NCBI GenBank assembly: GCA_037389465.1
Contig: JAZARR010000059.1
Span: 5,293,001 to 5,357,000 of the forward strand
Length of the DNA stretch: 64,000 bases
Reading direction: 5' to 3'
Source of the DNA: Baylisascaris procyonis
Lineage: Eukaryota; Nematoda; Chromadorea; Rhabditida; Ascarididae
A program made the position numbers and the translations under genes. Positions 21,501 through 34,200 of the stretch are shown piece after piece (position 1 is the stretch's first letter; each line of letters begins with the position of its first letter). A model generated the notes under the pieces. The model saw only the letters and a program-made list of their open reading frames with translations. It searched no databases and had not been told where the DNA came from.

Positions 21501-24500
21501 TAGAAACGTTGTGACACAAGTGCTTCAGATACTACGCGGCATATCACAAGGTGTTTATGCGGTAGGTGACCTCAGATGAAGCGATTTAATTTTGACGTAA
21601 GAGTGCAGGGTCCCTGTTTTGCACTCTGCCCTCAGTTTGTCCTTGAAGGATGCGCAAAGTCCTCTTTCGAGGCTTCGCCAGGTGCTGTGTAATCTGGGGA
21701 AAACGGGAGGGCGGAGGGGATAACATGACGATAGGGAGACCGCTCCAACAGGGCCTTGGCACAAATAATGCCACCGCCGTGCCAATAAACACGGGGCATT
21801 CACCCTCAAGCCAGTTCGGAGCCCGACTGTTCAGCGCTACGGTACGAACTTATCCTCGCAAGGACCTTACGTGAACATTGCGCTCTCATTTGATAGTTAC
21901 CGACCTTGCCTCAAGGCGTTTGTAGAGGTTTGCTCTGTCTTATGGTCATCCCTCCTTTGTTTTGCCCGAAAGTAGTTGATCTACAATTTATTGGTCGCCC
22001 CTTACATCGATCTTCGAAAGAATCATTAGCGTCAGTGTTGTTCGATGCGCTTGCGTTGCTAACGAGGTTCGGTTGTTACGGTTTTGAACAGAATGTGGAG
22101 TGGTGTTCCAATCACTAGTGTAGTGGAACTTAGTGAGATTGTCCGTGGCAACTGTGCCGGGGGAAGCCTAATTCGTTTCATTTTGGAGTTCTTGCGGTCT
22201 GAAGGTTGAAGCATGCTGATGAAATGCTTGTTATCATCTGTATATTGAACCTCTTCAACACTACTCGAGTTTGATGACACTGAGTTTTGGAATTGTAGGT
22301 GGGTCGTCATAAAGGTGGTAATCGTAGCTTGGTCTTCTCTGTTCATAGCACGCCTAATGACACTTTCTGCGTGCCCATTTCTCTCATTGGCTTACTGCTT
22401 CAGTCAGGTTTCCGTCGGTGTCTGATGTGACAGGGACTATCGAAATGATGATGCCAGCCAGATATGGCACAGAAGTCTAAAATTTATCGTGAGCTAAGCG
22501 TAGATGACGATGAGGTGCAGGTGGTGTGGGTTACACCGGTTGGAACAGTTTATAGAATTATGGAAAAGAGAAAATCATCGAGGTAGCATAGTAGCAAAAC
22601 ATACTCGAGAACATAATGAAACAAAGTGGTGATAATGACTAAAATTAAATTGGACGAAATAAATAGATGAGGAACGTTTCTGTGTTGGATGTCGTGATTT
22701 CATGTGCTGAACATAGGCGAGTTTCGTCACAACTCCGCCATTACCAGTTGGTAGGGATATGTCGTTGAAAGCCCTAAGAGGCAGGTTGGATGGTTTCGAA
22801 TTGTGACGTGGAAGGATAATAGAAAGGCAACTGAGATGAAATATTATTCCAGACAGTTATTTGAGATCAAAACCAGTCTTTGTTTTGACCTGTTTCAGAT
22901 GTTTTAATTTAGTGAATTGCATTGTTGTATTGCAACTAAGTTAATCTGTGGCATTTTTATAATGATTGCGCTCATAGTTAAATGCATTAGTTATTCGGTT
23001 GGTCTCCCATAAGATTCACTTCGTGAGCCGAATGGGTTTGAATCCATTATGGAGCAGCCGGGCTGTCGAATTGCGCTCGACGCAATTCTTAGGCGACATT
23101 AGTGCTCAAATGTGCACGATTCACTTGTTTGCGGGAATATTTTTTAGGCTTGCAAGTGACGATTTGTGACGACAGCAGATGGAAATATTCTCAATAATCG
23201 TCTCGACGAATAATGATGAAAGAAAACGCGAAGAAGGGCATTCTCTTAGTCTCGAGAAACATTTTGTTAACTAGATAGTGATATTCCTGGTATGTCGGAT
23301 TTTTTTTCTGCCAATTGTTTCTTCGTATAGAGATAATTCTGAAAATTATTTGAGGACACCAATTTAAGATGTTTTGTTCGTTGTATGATTTGATACTCCA
23401 ACCAAAGTTTTGGATGATGTTGCTAAAAAAGCTCAACAATGTCTAACTCTAGACAAAGGTATGACTCTCCTTATTAACACGACGCGAAATAATCTGCTTT
23501 TTTCAGTTCTTCAAATTCTCAAGTTTCATTCGAACAATATAGCTGATTATTTTCTGATATATCTGCATGAAATTGATGATTTTAAATTTTGTGTGAATCA
23601 TGCATTGAGATTTCCAGCAAGGAAACAACTCCATGTCAAGTCTTCGATTATTTTCTGTTCTTAGTGTGGTTCGTAGAAAGTGTTGGAAATGATGGCGCTA
23701 ATCATTTATTTTTATCGTATTTTCCGTCAAAGAGTTACTTATAAAAACGATGCACTAAGAGAATTCAAACCGGTTAACGCTTTGCACAAACTGAACTTCG
23801 TCTCAAATTTAATGGGTATTATTGTATCGGTGAGTAATTTCTGCTTTTTGCTGTTTGCTGCGTTCTTAACCAGATGGCTAAAAGTACGATTCGTCTTATT
23901 AATTGTAACGCATTCTTCTTAAAACCATTCAATAGTTTTTGTTAGTATGCTAATGCGTCATCTTGAATGAATAATGGCAACAATTCAGTTGCAAGTTAAA
24001 CTCCAGTTTTATACTTTTAGGCAACTTGTTGGCTAATTTAATCAATGGATAACAATGAATTACTCATTTACCATTCAAAATGCCTAATCCAGGTGGGTAT
24101 TTGTCGACATTGATCGTATACCACATTTCTATGTGAATATGCTGTAGATGTACAATTTACTAGGCTCCATTATTCACGATCCATTAAAGGTGTGCGATAA
24201 ACTATAGTGTGCTGCTCTACGATAGTGATATGTTGTGGGCAGGATTGCACATAAAATGTTGCCGCTTCAAATATAGCATTCTTACACACGATTATAGCTA
24301 GACTATGTTTTGAACGGTGTTTTGAGTAGTTTTATCATTGTCGACGTATTTTGCAGGTAAACGAAATGCAGTCACGATATATCGAGTGCTACAACCCTAA
24401 ACAAGCAATTTACGGTTAAATTAAGGAAAACAAAATACAAAGGTAATCTTATGCCTTGATTATGCTGAAGAGCTCAGCATCTAAAACAACGGTAGAGAGC

Positions 24501-24700
24501 GCATTATAGGGTTGCTCTAGTTCCTATGATAAATTCTAGTATAAAACTTGTCATGAACTGTGATAAAAGGGCTTCTATAAAACATGCTACCGAAGCGAAG
24601 CTAAAACATAATATAAAGGATATTTACAACTTGCTGTAGTGCTTCTACAAGAAGTGGGAAAAAGTTTTTCGTAGCAGAATTTTTTTGTAAAAATGAAGTG
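18515..24700. other. Long stretch without a supportable gene
   Basis: ORFs are short and mostly AT-rich noise. Three spots stand out weakly. A plus ORF at 18659-18928 contains two CxxC-like pairs (CSLC and CKDC). A GC-rich patch at about 21600-21880 has open frames on both strands. An ATG-started minus ORF of 95 codons lies at 22059-22346 and changes from serine/acid-rich to basic. None has splice support or a family match. tRNA-like B-box sequences near 21290 and 23050 do not fold into a tRNA by eye. Confidence 0.4.
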
Positions 24701-24707
24701 GCAAAGA

Positions 24708-25040
24708 TCAATTCGGCTTCCTTTTCCAGCCGGAAGAAATTTTATAAAAACGGTGACCAGTTTCGAAACGCTCCTTATATATCCGAGGGCACTTATAAAT
24801 GCACATAGAATTGCGCAGAGGAAATGCATTATTTAGATGCGCCATAGAGATCGGCTGGTTGTTATGCAGCATCATATATGGAATACTTGTAAGCTGTATA
24901 CGTGAATGCAGGCTTCGAAATAAATTCGCTGCAGTCGTTGACCATTGTGTTTTCAGAGAACCTTCATATTTGACGACTCCAACACAACGCTTGAATTTGT
25001 CACTTAGTCTTTGTGGTGAGAAAATATTAAACGCATACAT
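24708..25040 (-). CDS. Open segment of 110 codons, candidate exon
   Basis: The frame is open on the minus strand and starts with ATG. It encodes a basic, cysteine-containing stretch (SPQRLSDKFKRCVGVVKYEG near the start). No family is recognised and no clear splice borders were found. It is listed because it is the furthest downstream of several coding-like minus-strand segments between 24.7 and 30.9 kb that may belong to one gene. Confidence 0.2.
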   Translation of the reverse strand: MYAFNIFSPQRLSDKFKRCVGVVKYEGSLKTQWSTTAANLFRSLHSRIQLTSIPYMMLHNNQPISMAHLNNAFPLRNSMCIYKCPRIYKERFETGHRFYKISSGWKRKPN

Positions 25041-25602
25041 CTTCCTACGAATATTCCACCTGCATAAATAAAGCGTGAGAATTACTTAGCTGATTATTCA
25101 CGAAGAAGAATTCACTAATGAATTTCATATTTTATTTAAAGAGTTATTTGTGCTTAGGTTCGTCGTTTCGTAAAATTTGGAAACGTACTTGGATAAACAG
25201 ACGATCTGGAAACACAGTTGACACTTTTACAGCGAATATTCGAACTTCTGGGGACTAACGAGCGCATTGTTGGAACGAATGATGTTCGTAAATAAAGGTA
25301 TGTATGGATTCCATAATTCATTTAGAAACACTTGAGTCAGGTTGGGAGTGATTTTTCAATTTATTGCAATGGGATCGGTCCCTGCCAAGAAACTGTATGC
25401 AAAGCAACTTAGAGTGGTTTTTTGACTCTCGAAAGAAGGAATTAAGCAAGCTTGAGTGTGATTCGTTAGTACTTTCGTTCGTAGTTGTCGTAAAAGCGTG
25501 TTTAAGTTCACAGATCATTGCAAAGCATTGACATATCGTATATTATACAGCAACAGCAGAAATGGCTTGATCCCTCATTTGCGCTTCGCTGGACACGTTA
25601 CT

Positions 25603-25658
25603 GCATTCTGTGTTCATTCACTTGATTCGCGCATTCTGTGTTCATTCACTTGATTCGC
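25603..25658. repeat. Perfect tandem duplication, 2 x 28 bp
   Basis: A 28-bp unit beginning GCATTCTGTGTTCATTCACT occurs at 25603-25630 and again at 25631-25658 without a mismatch, so the duplication is recent. Confidence 0.9.
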
Positions 25659-26053
25659 TAATGCGATTTTGCATTTTATTTATAGGTAAGTATGCCGGCC
25701 AGAATCACTAGCAAACGTTTTAGCTCAAACCAAAGCGTTCAGTTAGAGGTCGTTCTCAATTGTTTACACAAACCTAGTTAAGAATATTTTCATACTTTTA
25801 TGTCTGAGCATCATCAAATGCATGCAACCGATTGGATACATGGATAACATAATTGAATACTTGCTGCAAAATTTGCTGGGAAACTAATAACGAAAGTGCT
25901 TGAGTAGGAAAACGTTTGTGAGGGAGAATGCTTACAGATCATTTAAATTCGGCAGGAATCCAGGCAGCCTCAAAGGTGAATAGAGTTGTGTGCAGATGCT
26001 GTTCGTAAAATCTCTTCAAATTTAGTTGAAAAAATTTTTCCGAGTTAAAGATC

Positions 26054-26326
26054 CTATAAATCTTTATGAATGGGCCAATCTGAGTGATCGAACTTTGCAG
26101 GGTAACGTAGCTTTCCACTAGTCAAGATATTTAAATTGTGTCTTACCCAATATATTTGTTTTGATGCCATATGAAGAATCACTATTTGAAACAAAATAAC
26201 ATCTTCACCTATGCATAGATCACCTTGTACGGCGCATAAATATGTAAAATACGAAGTCATACAAGTTTTTCCGTCGTTGCTTATAACGTCGTATCGATGA
26301 ATTTTGTTTAAAGAAACGGACGCCAT
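26054..26326 (-). CDS. Candidate exon with strong donor, family unknown
   Basis: The minus frame starts at an ATG and is open for 90 codons. It contains IHRYDVISNDGKTCMTSYF and a following stretch that alternates like beta strands. A strong donor (TGG|GTAAGA) sits inside it, after KQIYW, so a shorter exon is likely. No family is recognised. Confidence 0.25.
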   Translation of the reverse strand: MASVSLNKIHRYDVISNDGKTCMTSYFTYLCAVQGDLCIGEDVILFQIVILHMASKQIYWVRHNLNILTSGKLRYPAKFDHSDWPIHKDL

Positions 26327-27716
26327 GCAAGAAATATTTTCTCAATTTTTTAATGTTTGGGGGGATGAATGGGTAAACCGTAAAAAAATGGGATACATTT
26401 TTGTGTGTTTAAAGGCCCGTTTCAGTGGAATGATCATCAAAAAAACTTTTGAGATAAAAGTTGTGCAAAACTTCAACTGAAAACTAACATGGAGAGTCTT
26501 TCGAAAAATTTGTGTACGCTAGCATTCTTTTCGCAACCTTTTTCAATACAGTAAAAACAAAAATAGCCATTTATTGCTTAAATTAAAATCATTTAATATG
26601 TACATTCCCATTTTGTGACATAAAACATCAGTTGTGAAATTAAATACTTCTTTTGCAATTATTTTCAAGGGTGATGTTAACTATTAGGAAAGGAATTGCT
26701 TTCTCTCAGTCAATTTCCATGCAAAAATTACTTTTAAAAAAGGTGCAAAAATTGTTTCGGCAGATGGTTTTGCGTTCAAAGACCCACCCATTCCCTTATC
26801 TGTTCGCCTTGAGAAAAAAAGGCCCCAGCCTGGTTTTCGACTCAGCTTTGAGAAAAAAAAGTTGGAAAACAATATTTCAGCAAATAAGTGGCATGTTGAA
26901 TTTGTAACTAATAAATCGCTAATGTTTGCTTTCAATGCATATGGCTAAATTAATTATGCACACGTTCATGCTCAATAGTTATGTATAGAAGAAAGATGTT
27001 TAAGAATTGGTTTACTAGTTGATAGTTCTTCAGGTTGATATTAGCAAGTAGCGAAATGATTTGAGCTCCGCCTCCTTTAAGAACGCATGTGATTTGCGTT
27101 CGCCTATGTACAGGAGGGACATATGCGCTTTCTCACAAATATTAAAAGAGTGCCATACTTTGGTGACGCATTCGTATTTAACAACACGAAAGATTGAATC
27201 TTGGAAAGCATTTTTTTTTTGTGCGACTTCACTATATACAACAGTGAATACGCAGCTACTTTCATATATTTTACTCTGTTGGATATTTATTATTCGTAAT
27301 CAGATTCGTTTTATTATTTCGATTATAACGTGAAATTTATTGTTTTAGCTGAACTGTTTTGATAGAATAGCGGCTGCATAAATGCGATTGACAGAGATAT
27401 TGTAGCGATCATATCGATGATATATATCTCCATCGTATATTAGCGTCAGTGTCACTTTCCTCCTTTGCTTGTTTAAGATTGCCCCCTTTCTTTTGTTTTC
27501 TGATTTATTTCCCAATAAAACTACTAATGCTCTCATGCCTAACTAAACCCATCAATTCTATTAGCCTGGCGACGTCATTTTTATTGCTGGGCTGTACGAG
27601 ATTAGCACATTACAACTAAAAAAAAAACTGAAAAGAAAGGGTAAAACGCGAAAGATTCAGATATCCTGATGTTCAAGAAATTTAAAGTCCCAAATGAAAG
27701 GTGTTTGTTTGGCTTG

Positions 27717-27971
27717 CTAGTAGTGCACCATGTCTGCAGGTAAAGTGTGCAAGCGTCGTCCAAATGGCGCCACCAACTTCTCTATATCACATAGTCTTTT
27801 CGAGTGTTCAAAAGTAAGCAACGACTGCTGATGAAATTTTTGATGATAAAGAGGAATAAATCCTACTATGATTAATAAACAACTGAGAGAAGCATGTAAG
27901 GATATTATCCGTTTAAGTGATGTAACAATAGATCGGCCAGCTGATTCCGAACATGGCAAAATGTCACTCAA
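27717..27971 (-). CDS. Candidate terminal exon, family unknown
   Basis: The minus frame is open for 84 codons and ends in TAG at 27717-27719. It has a hydrophobic patch (CLLIIVGFIPLY) followed by a polar stretch (EHSKRLCDIEKLVAPFGRR). Composition is protein-like, but splice borders are uncertain and the family is not recognised. Confidence 0.2.
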   Translation of the reverse strand: MSDILPCSESAGRSIVTSLKRIISLHASLSCLLIIVGFIPLYHQKFHQQSLLTFEHSKRLCDIEKLVAPFGRRLHTLPADMVHY

Positions 27972-28983
27972 GAGCGACCCATTAGGCGCCAGCTAAGCTG
28001 CCGTAATGCATCAAAGATTTCAAAAAACTTTGCAAATGACGTTCATATTATTGCCGAACGAATAGTTCAAGAAATGGCGTTTGTCATGGCAATCTTATCG
28101 TCATTATTTCCACTCGTGTAAAACTGACTAATGTCACTCAAATATGAATCGGATTTTTGATAATGCCGTCGTAAAGCAACTACCCTATTGCTTATGTGAA
28201 CATGAAGAGTTCAGTAGCTATCTCAACTTTGGGATTTTAAAAATGTCTGTAAAGGGGATAGTTTGATGCTAGAACGTGGAGCTAATGTTTGCCGTCAAAG
28301 AATACTTTGAAAGCCGGCGCAGAATTCTATAGCTCCAATGTGGACTGTCCTAGCACTCGATAGCCTATACGGCTGGGTCGCAAGGTGGGTACCTCGAGTG
28401 GGCTAAGAGAAATAAGATTGAGCGGTAGTTAATAGGTAGGGAGATCTGCAAAACTTTTAGGTCACCTTGATAAGGGTATAACTGTTCTTCATCACCGTCT
28501 TGGTCTATAAAATTGTGTCTTGTCAGCTATATTTGAAAAGTTATACTAAAATTGCATATGCTAGAGTGTGCCTGAGAACGTCGAATGAGTAACCGATGAA
28601 CAATTTGTACCGAAAATGGCTAAACGACGGGTGTTTAGGTGCGAAATGCGCGATGAGAATAAAGGGAACATGTGGCCACCATATTCTTCTAATGTTTCTT
28701 GTTCATTTCTTTGCATATATGTGATGCTATGGTCATTTTATTTAAAAACGAAAGTTTTCAGCGCCTAAAAAAGTGAATTATTTTCAAAAAATAAAATCAT
28801 TTGACTGAAAACTGCTTCGAGCTCTCAAATGTCTCCTTCTTGGTGTGAATGAGAAAGCTGAAGAGGATTCCTTTATTGTTCATTACTTAATGCGATTAGA
28901 GGCTATGCATACGTACAGACTTAACTTTAAAGTCAGCTTTAGTTTGGCTCAGATTTAAATGATGGCCGCTTTTCGGTTGTGAA

Positions 28984-29554
28984 TTAGCGGTAGCAGTTGT
29001 AGCCACTGTTTGCATGGGAGTGAGAAATATGACCACAGTTGGGATCTAAACCCTCGATACCTTTCCATGCGCATGCAATTCCATATCGAATTGATAAACT
29101 TTCTCTATCATCAAGCATTGCCACACAGTTACGAAAGGGCCATTGAAGCTTTCGACTACACTTCTGTCTTTTTTGAAGGCTAGCATTTGCTATGTATCGA
29201 AGTTCCCGTGAAATGCTTTTCAACAATTCCAACAAGCAGTGCACCTGTGAGGTAGATCGGATTACTGCCTTTCACAACTGCTCGAAGCAGAGAACAGTCC
29301 GTTGGACAATCTCACACCACTAAGTGCATGAACTCGACATAGGCAGGATTTGTCAACATTTTTACATCGAACAATTGCAGCCTTGCTCTTTCACTTTCCC
29401 TAATTGACTTGTCGTTCATCTTATAATGAACTCTTCGTGAAATTCGACTTGCAATTCTCTCTTTGGGTGATAGTCTTAAGCAATACTTTAATTCCAACTT
29501 GTGAACATTTATTGAGTTTTTGTGCCCATCTGTAGAATTACTTGTAGGTGTCAT
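28984..29554 (-). CDS. Two phase-matched exons of an unidentified gene
   Basis: Exon 1 is the open frame entering from 29554 (ELKYCLRLSPKERIASR, then NDKSIRESERARLQLFDVK) and ends at 29318 before a GTGTGA donor. A 73-nt intron (29245-29317) ends in CCTCACAG. Exon 2 (29244-28984) continues in phase 0 and contains LLKSISRELRYIANASLQKR, then a cysteine-spaced segment (KCSRKLQWPFRNCVAML). It is open to TAA at 28984-28986, though a donor after ACAWK (AAG|GTATCG) could end it earlier. The family is not recognised. The weak Wnt-like impression of the cysteine segment is not supported, because the expected RWNCS-type motif is absent. Confidence 0.35.
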
Positions 29555-30491
29555 AATATACTACTCGACTCCTAAAAAGTTCGAATGCTAGATGCACCGT
29601 TGTCGCCGACTCCCGCCAGAAAACGTCGTTTCAAGAAGCGCAGAAGCCACTTTTCCTGCGATTCCTCCTTTCTATACTAATTAATGAAAATGTGTGACTG
29701 CGATCGATGAGTTCGACTGGCAAACCGGGATTTACTTTTGCGGGAGAAGAATATAAATTTTCATTTGTCAAAGCCCTCAAATTTGAAGTTAGTGCAAAAA
29801 AAAAAGAATATTTGACTTTTCAGTGCTAGGCGGGTGTCGATAAACCTACTGTGGAATGTAAATGCGTGGGAAAGATTTTCTTCGAAGCATTCCAGGTAGA
29901 ATGGCGAGGGGCGAATCCACCTGTTCTATGGACTTATGGCCTGGTTGCGGTTCACAACAAAGTTGAGCTTTTCGCAGAAAGAAACTCCGACCTTAGTTGC
30001 AGGTGTAGACTGCATGATTTTATAGCCCTCATGAAGATATCTTATTTTTCTTTTATTGTTTTTTTTAAATTCTTATTTCACAATCAGCGCACTTCCCCTG
30101 TTGGCTAATCGCTTTAATGCTGCACCTACAGGTAGTGCTGTCTCGCATTGTAACTTTGTTATCATCACGTAGTTCGCGAAACAGACGCTTTGACCTGTCA
30201 TGAAGCTGCACGTCAGGAAATTGGCCTCAGTAGGATCCACCAACATGCCCATCGAACTAAGATCATTCCTTATGCCCAAGCGCATATGCGAACTATGTTA
30301 AAAATATTTCATTTATGTAGGAAACTTCTGATGCATCCTTTGGTCAAAATTTCTTTTGTTTTCGAGTTAAGTTTAGCCTAAAAAGCTCGACATCAATGAA
30401 CACCTCAAAATTTGCATTTTTGCCTCGAAAAAGGAAAATGATGGCAACTGATGAAACTCAATGCAATGGACTGCACATGACTTGCAAGATG

Positions 30492-30872
30492 TCACATCCG
30501 CTCGACCACACAAATTGTCGCCGTTAGGGTGATTAACGATGCTTCATCCAGCTTGTATTCTGCAACGTTGACTACCACTGTATACTTGCGAGTGGGAATT
30601 TCTCGAGTGTATCGATATGGGCGTCGTTTAGATTCAATGAGGTCATTGCATTGAATTTCATCAGCTGCTTGGAAACTGGCTCCGATAAATTCATGAAAAT
30701 TTCGTGAGTAGCGGAATGGCGTGACGTTCGCTACGTTTTCTACAATGACGCTATGCCGTTGTCTTAAATTTAATGCAAATACAATGAGGTGAACGCATAT
30801 TATGAGTAGCTGAGGGTGGTCGAACTCAACAACCAAATTAGAGATTGTAACGCATTGACTCGTCTGCAACAC
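30492..30872 (-). CDS. Candidate exon with N-terminal hydrophobic stretch
   Basis: The minus frame is open for 126 codons and follows a TGTTGCAG acceptor just inside it. It encodes a hydrophobic run (LLIICVHLIVFAL) and then a polar, possibly extracellular region (NVTPFRYSRNFHEF, then REIPTRKYTVVVNVAEYKLD). The frame closes with TGA at 30492-30494. No family is recognised. It may be an upstream exon of the same minus-strand gene as 28984-29554, but the phase link could not be shown. Confidence 0.3.
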   Translation of the reverse strand: MLQTSQCVTISNLVVEFDHPQLLIICVHLIVFALNLRQRHSVIVENVANVTPFRYSRNFHEFIGASFQAADEIQCNDLIESKRRPYRYTREIPTRKYTVVVNVAEYKLDEASLITLTATICVVERM

Positions 30873-31209
30873 TATTGCTCCCTTTCACCACTAACCGTTG
30901 AATATATGAGTGCACATAGTTATAGGTTCGTTACGAAAAGTGCGTTGAACAGCGAATGAGGGAATCTTGCCTCATTTTCATTCCCTAAGAACCGGCTGCC
31001 TACTTGAGCATAGTAACATGTCTTGCATACCGAAACAATGTTCTTGACCTTTCCCTCACAGTTAGCTTTAAAATCGGCTAAAATAGTCTTCAAAAATGTT
31101 CACTCGAACCACTCTAATATTTGTTCCTTATGCATTGCCTACTTTTATGAAAAAAAAAAATGTTCAGACGCTGAGATTGGCGCATCTTATCGCTGTAACG
31201 AAAAAAGCG

Positions 31210-34200
31210 ATGCGCCTCTCTCTAGCTGAGCCGGGCGCAACACGATCGCAATTCGCAAACAATATTAGGGAGATTGTCGACGAAACTGTGACAGAGGAAA
31301 TGCTCGATGATCTCTTCGACACATTAGATGCGGTATGTTTTAATCGGAGATTTGCAACACAGCATGTCGACGTCTTGCCCGTTTTAGAAACGTTGCAATA
31401 GTACTCATCTGCTTTAGGGACCTATCCAAAAATCTGAAAAGCTTTTTATGGTGATCATTTTTAACGTGTATTGTATTACTACTGAAAACTTAACTCAGTT
31501 CTCGTGTTATCTCGAATGCACCCCTCATCCAATTCCATCATAAAATTGAGGGAAATTATATTTTCATGCATCTGCGAAGTTATGCACTGTCGCTATAACA
31601 AGGGAAAATTTTAGTAAATTTACGTAATCCTACCTCGATAAACTTTCCTTAGAATATTGGGAAATTTGTTGTTTCGGAGGTTCTATTCCAGTTAATACGG
31701 TTTGGGCACAAATTATGCAGTTCCATTTCAGTAACTCGCAGAAACCTGCGATGTTTGCGGGTAGAAGTGAATAGGGCGTGAAAATGTTTGCAGGATGGTG
31801 ATGGTGAGCTCAACGATGTGGAATGCGAGCACGTCAACCAAGTGCTAATTGAACCACTGAATCGACTAAGGACAGCGCTTATTGTGGTCGACTTCCAAAA
31901 TGATTTTGTCGCTGGCTCATTGGCCATTAAGGTACTTTCGTGTAATTCACGTAACGACAACATTATAGAGGTGGCCAACAAGGAAAGGAAAGAGGGGACA
32001 AGTGACGGAAAATAGAAGAGAAGGGGGACACTAGCGATGAAACGTTCTCTTCATTTTACGATGATGAAAAAAAATCCAAATTCAGTTTCGACGGAAAACG
32101 CAGCAGTCATTCCCAAGTTGTCAATTCTATGAGTAGCTAGCTTCGTCAGCATAACTCTATTATGGACAATTAAAACAGTCGGGTTTTTCTTGTTAGATTA
32201 TCTTAAAACTCGCATCACTGACATATGAGATATTCCAAACAAAGTGTTTCATATTATCCAAAAAATTATAATTCTTTCGATACAGCTCAAACTTTCTTTC
32301 TCTTTACTGGCATATTCTAGCTGGAAGTAAGCTTTCATAATTACCAGAAATCTGTGGACCTCTCGAAAAATTTGAATAACTTAGAGGACAGGAAGTTGCT
32401 GATTTCAGAATGGAAGCGCAGCTGAAGATCCGGCAGAGGCCTTAGTGCCGTTGAATAGATTACTTGTCGAATGCCCATTTACGCTGATCGTCTATACGAT
32501 GGACTGGCATCCTTATAACCATATTTCGTTTTGGGAACACTGTAGAAACTCCGACAGGAAATTATGCGCTGAAGATAGAGCACGCAAGCTAAAGCCATTC
32601 GACGTGGTTCGCTTTGAAACACCCGATGTTGAACAGGCTAGTGATATACTCGTTTTCACAATGGTAAATATCCTCAGTCAGCTGGCACCGCAAGTGGCTA
32701 TCGCAAAAAGTGAGCTATAACCCCTAAACAAATAGCAGAGAGGAGCAAGACTTTCGGAATAAATTGGGCATTTCCTTAAGGACACGCTCATGCGTAGCGT
32801 TGCAGCAGTTTGGTGTTCGTAATCCGTACACATTCTTTGCTCAACAGTGGGTGATATGCCCTTTTACTGGAACTATAACTTAGTCCCCTATAAAAAGAAG
32901 CGCTCCTCACCACAGTTAAAAACCTTCGCTGCGATTAATTTTGCTACAGTGCAACTTCACGGAACCATTCTCACACTCATTATTCCCGTTCTACTCTTCA
33001 CCATGTTTTAAGCGAGAAGAAATAAGGATCGTCAGAAATCATGCAGCCGATGGAACGGCCTATAAATAAGAATAATGAAACGGTCAGAATGTTGACAAAA
33101 GGAAAAGCATGCTACTGAACACTAAACAAGCCGAGTTACAGATTGTAGATTAGCTCCACCTTGCATTATAGAAACTCTATCCGGCGCACTGCATCGAAGA
33201 CTCGTGGGGAGCGGATTTGGACTCACAGCTCATTCGTGTTAAAGACTCCGTGCTTATTAAAAAAGGCACCGAAACGTATGCGGATTCTTACTCAGCGTTC
33301 AAAGACAACAAAAAGAAACGTAGGCAAGTTTTATGCGTTGTTTTTTTTCGACAGAAGTGTATGTGGTGGAGACAATAACATCTAAGTGAGAATACATAGG
33401 TCCAACAATGCATTTATGAGCACTTGTGATAAACGAATTGCGTAAAACGCTAGCGAAAAAAACAAAATGTCTGCCGACATCTTCCAACAACTTGTGGCAA
33501 GCGTGATACAACAATCGAAAATTTTTTTTAAAGGCTAAGCAACCGCTGTGACTCATTTCCTCGTATTTAACTTCTCAATTCATTCGTGAGGAATGAGCAA
33601 TTTTGGTGTCAGCAACTAGATGAAAAATAAAAGTTAACTTCAGCACTGAACTCGAAGATGTTTTGCGCTCTGAATCGATAGACGCGATTTTCGTCTGCGG
33701 ACTAGCGTATGATGTCTGTGTGGCCGCAACTGCAAACGACGGTGCTGAACTTGGCTTTCTTACCGCACTCATAGCTGATTGCAGGTTTGTACGCTTTCAC
33801 TATATTATTATTGAACACGTAACTAGCACATCTCTTTAATGAGGGTCGTCTTGAAAATTACTCAGCGATTTCGACTCTATGTCAAATACCCAAAAAATTC
33901 ACTACCCTCTCATCAAAAACCGTAAAATTATGAAAGATGAAAACTTGTTGCGATGTTTGAAACTATTATCTCCCCTCTCCTTGGGCAAATAAAACAAAAA
34001 GCAAAGGGAAACCGATACTCAGTGGAACAAATTTTATATGAACGATCGTTTAAGAACAGATTAAGCTATTGAAATGAAACTACATCAAAGCCGCTATATT
34101 TCCGTTATGGATCACAAAGAACACAGTCGTGAAATTACCGAAAACTATGTGCAGGAAGCATGGGAACATATGATCATCGCAGTAAAGTTACGGACGAATA

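Noticed and set aside
28984..29244. Wnt-like cysteine segment
   Set aside because: The RWNCS motif and the later Wnt signature cysteines are absent. The resemblance is limited to a few residues.
29246..29320. In-frame TGA followed by more open sequence, suggesting readthrough or selenocysteine
   Set aside because: A GT donor just before the TGA and a CCTCACAG acceptor define a 73-nt intron in phase 0, which explains the stop.
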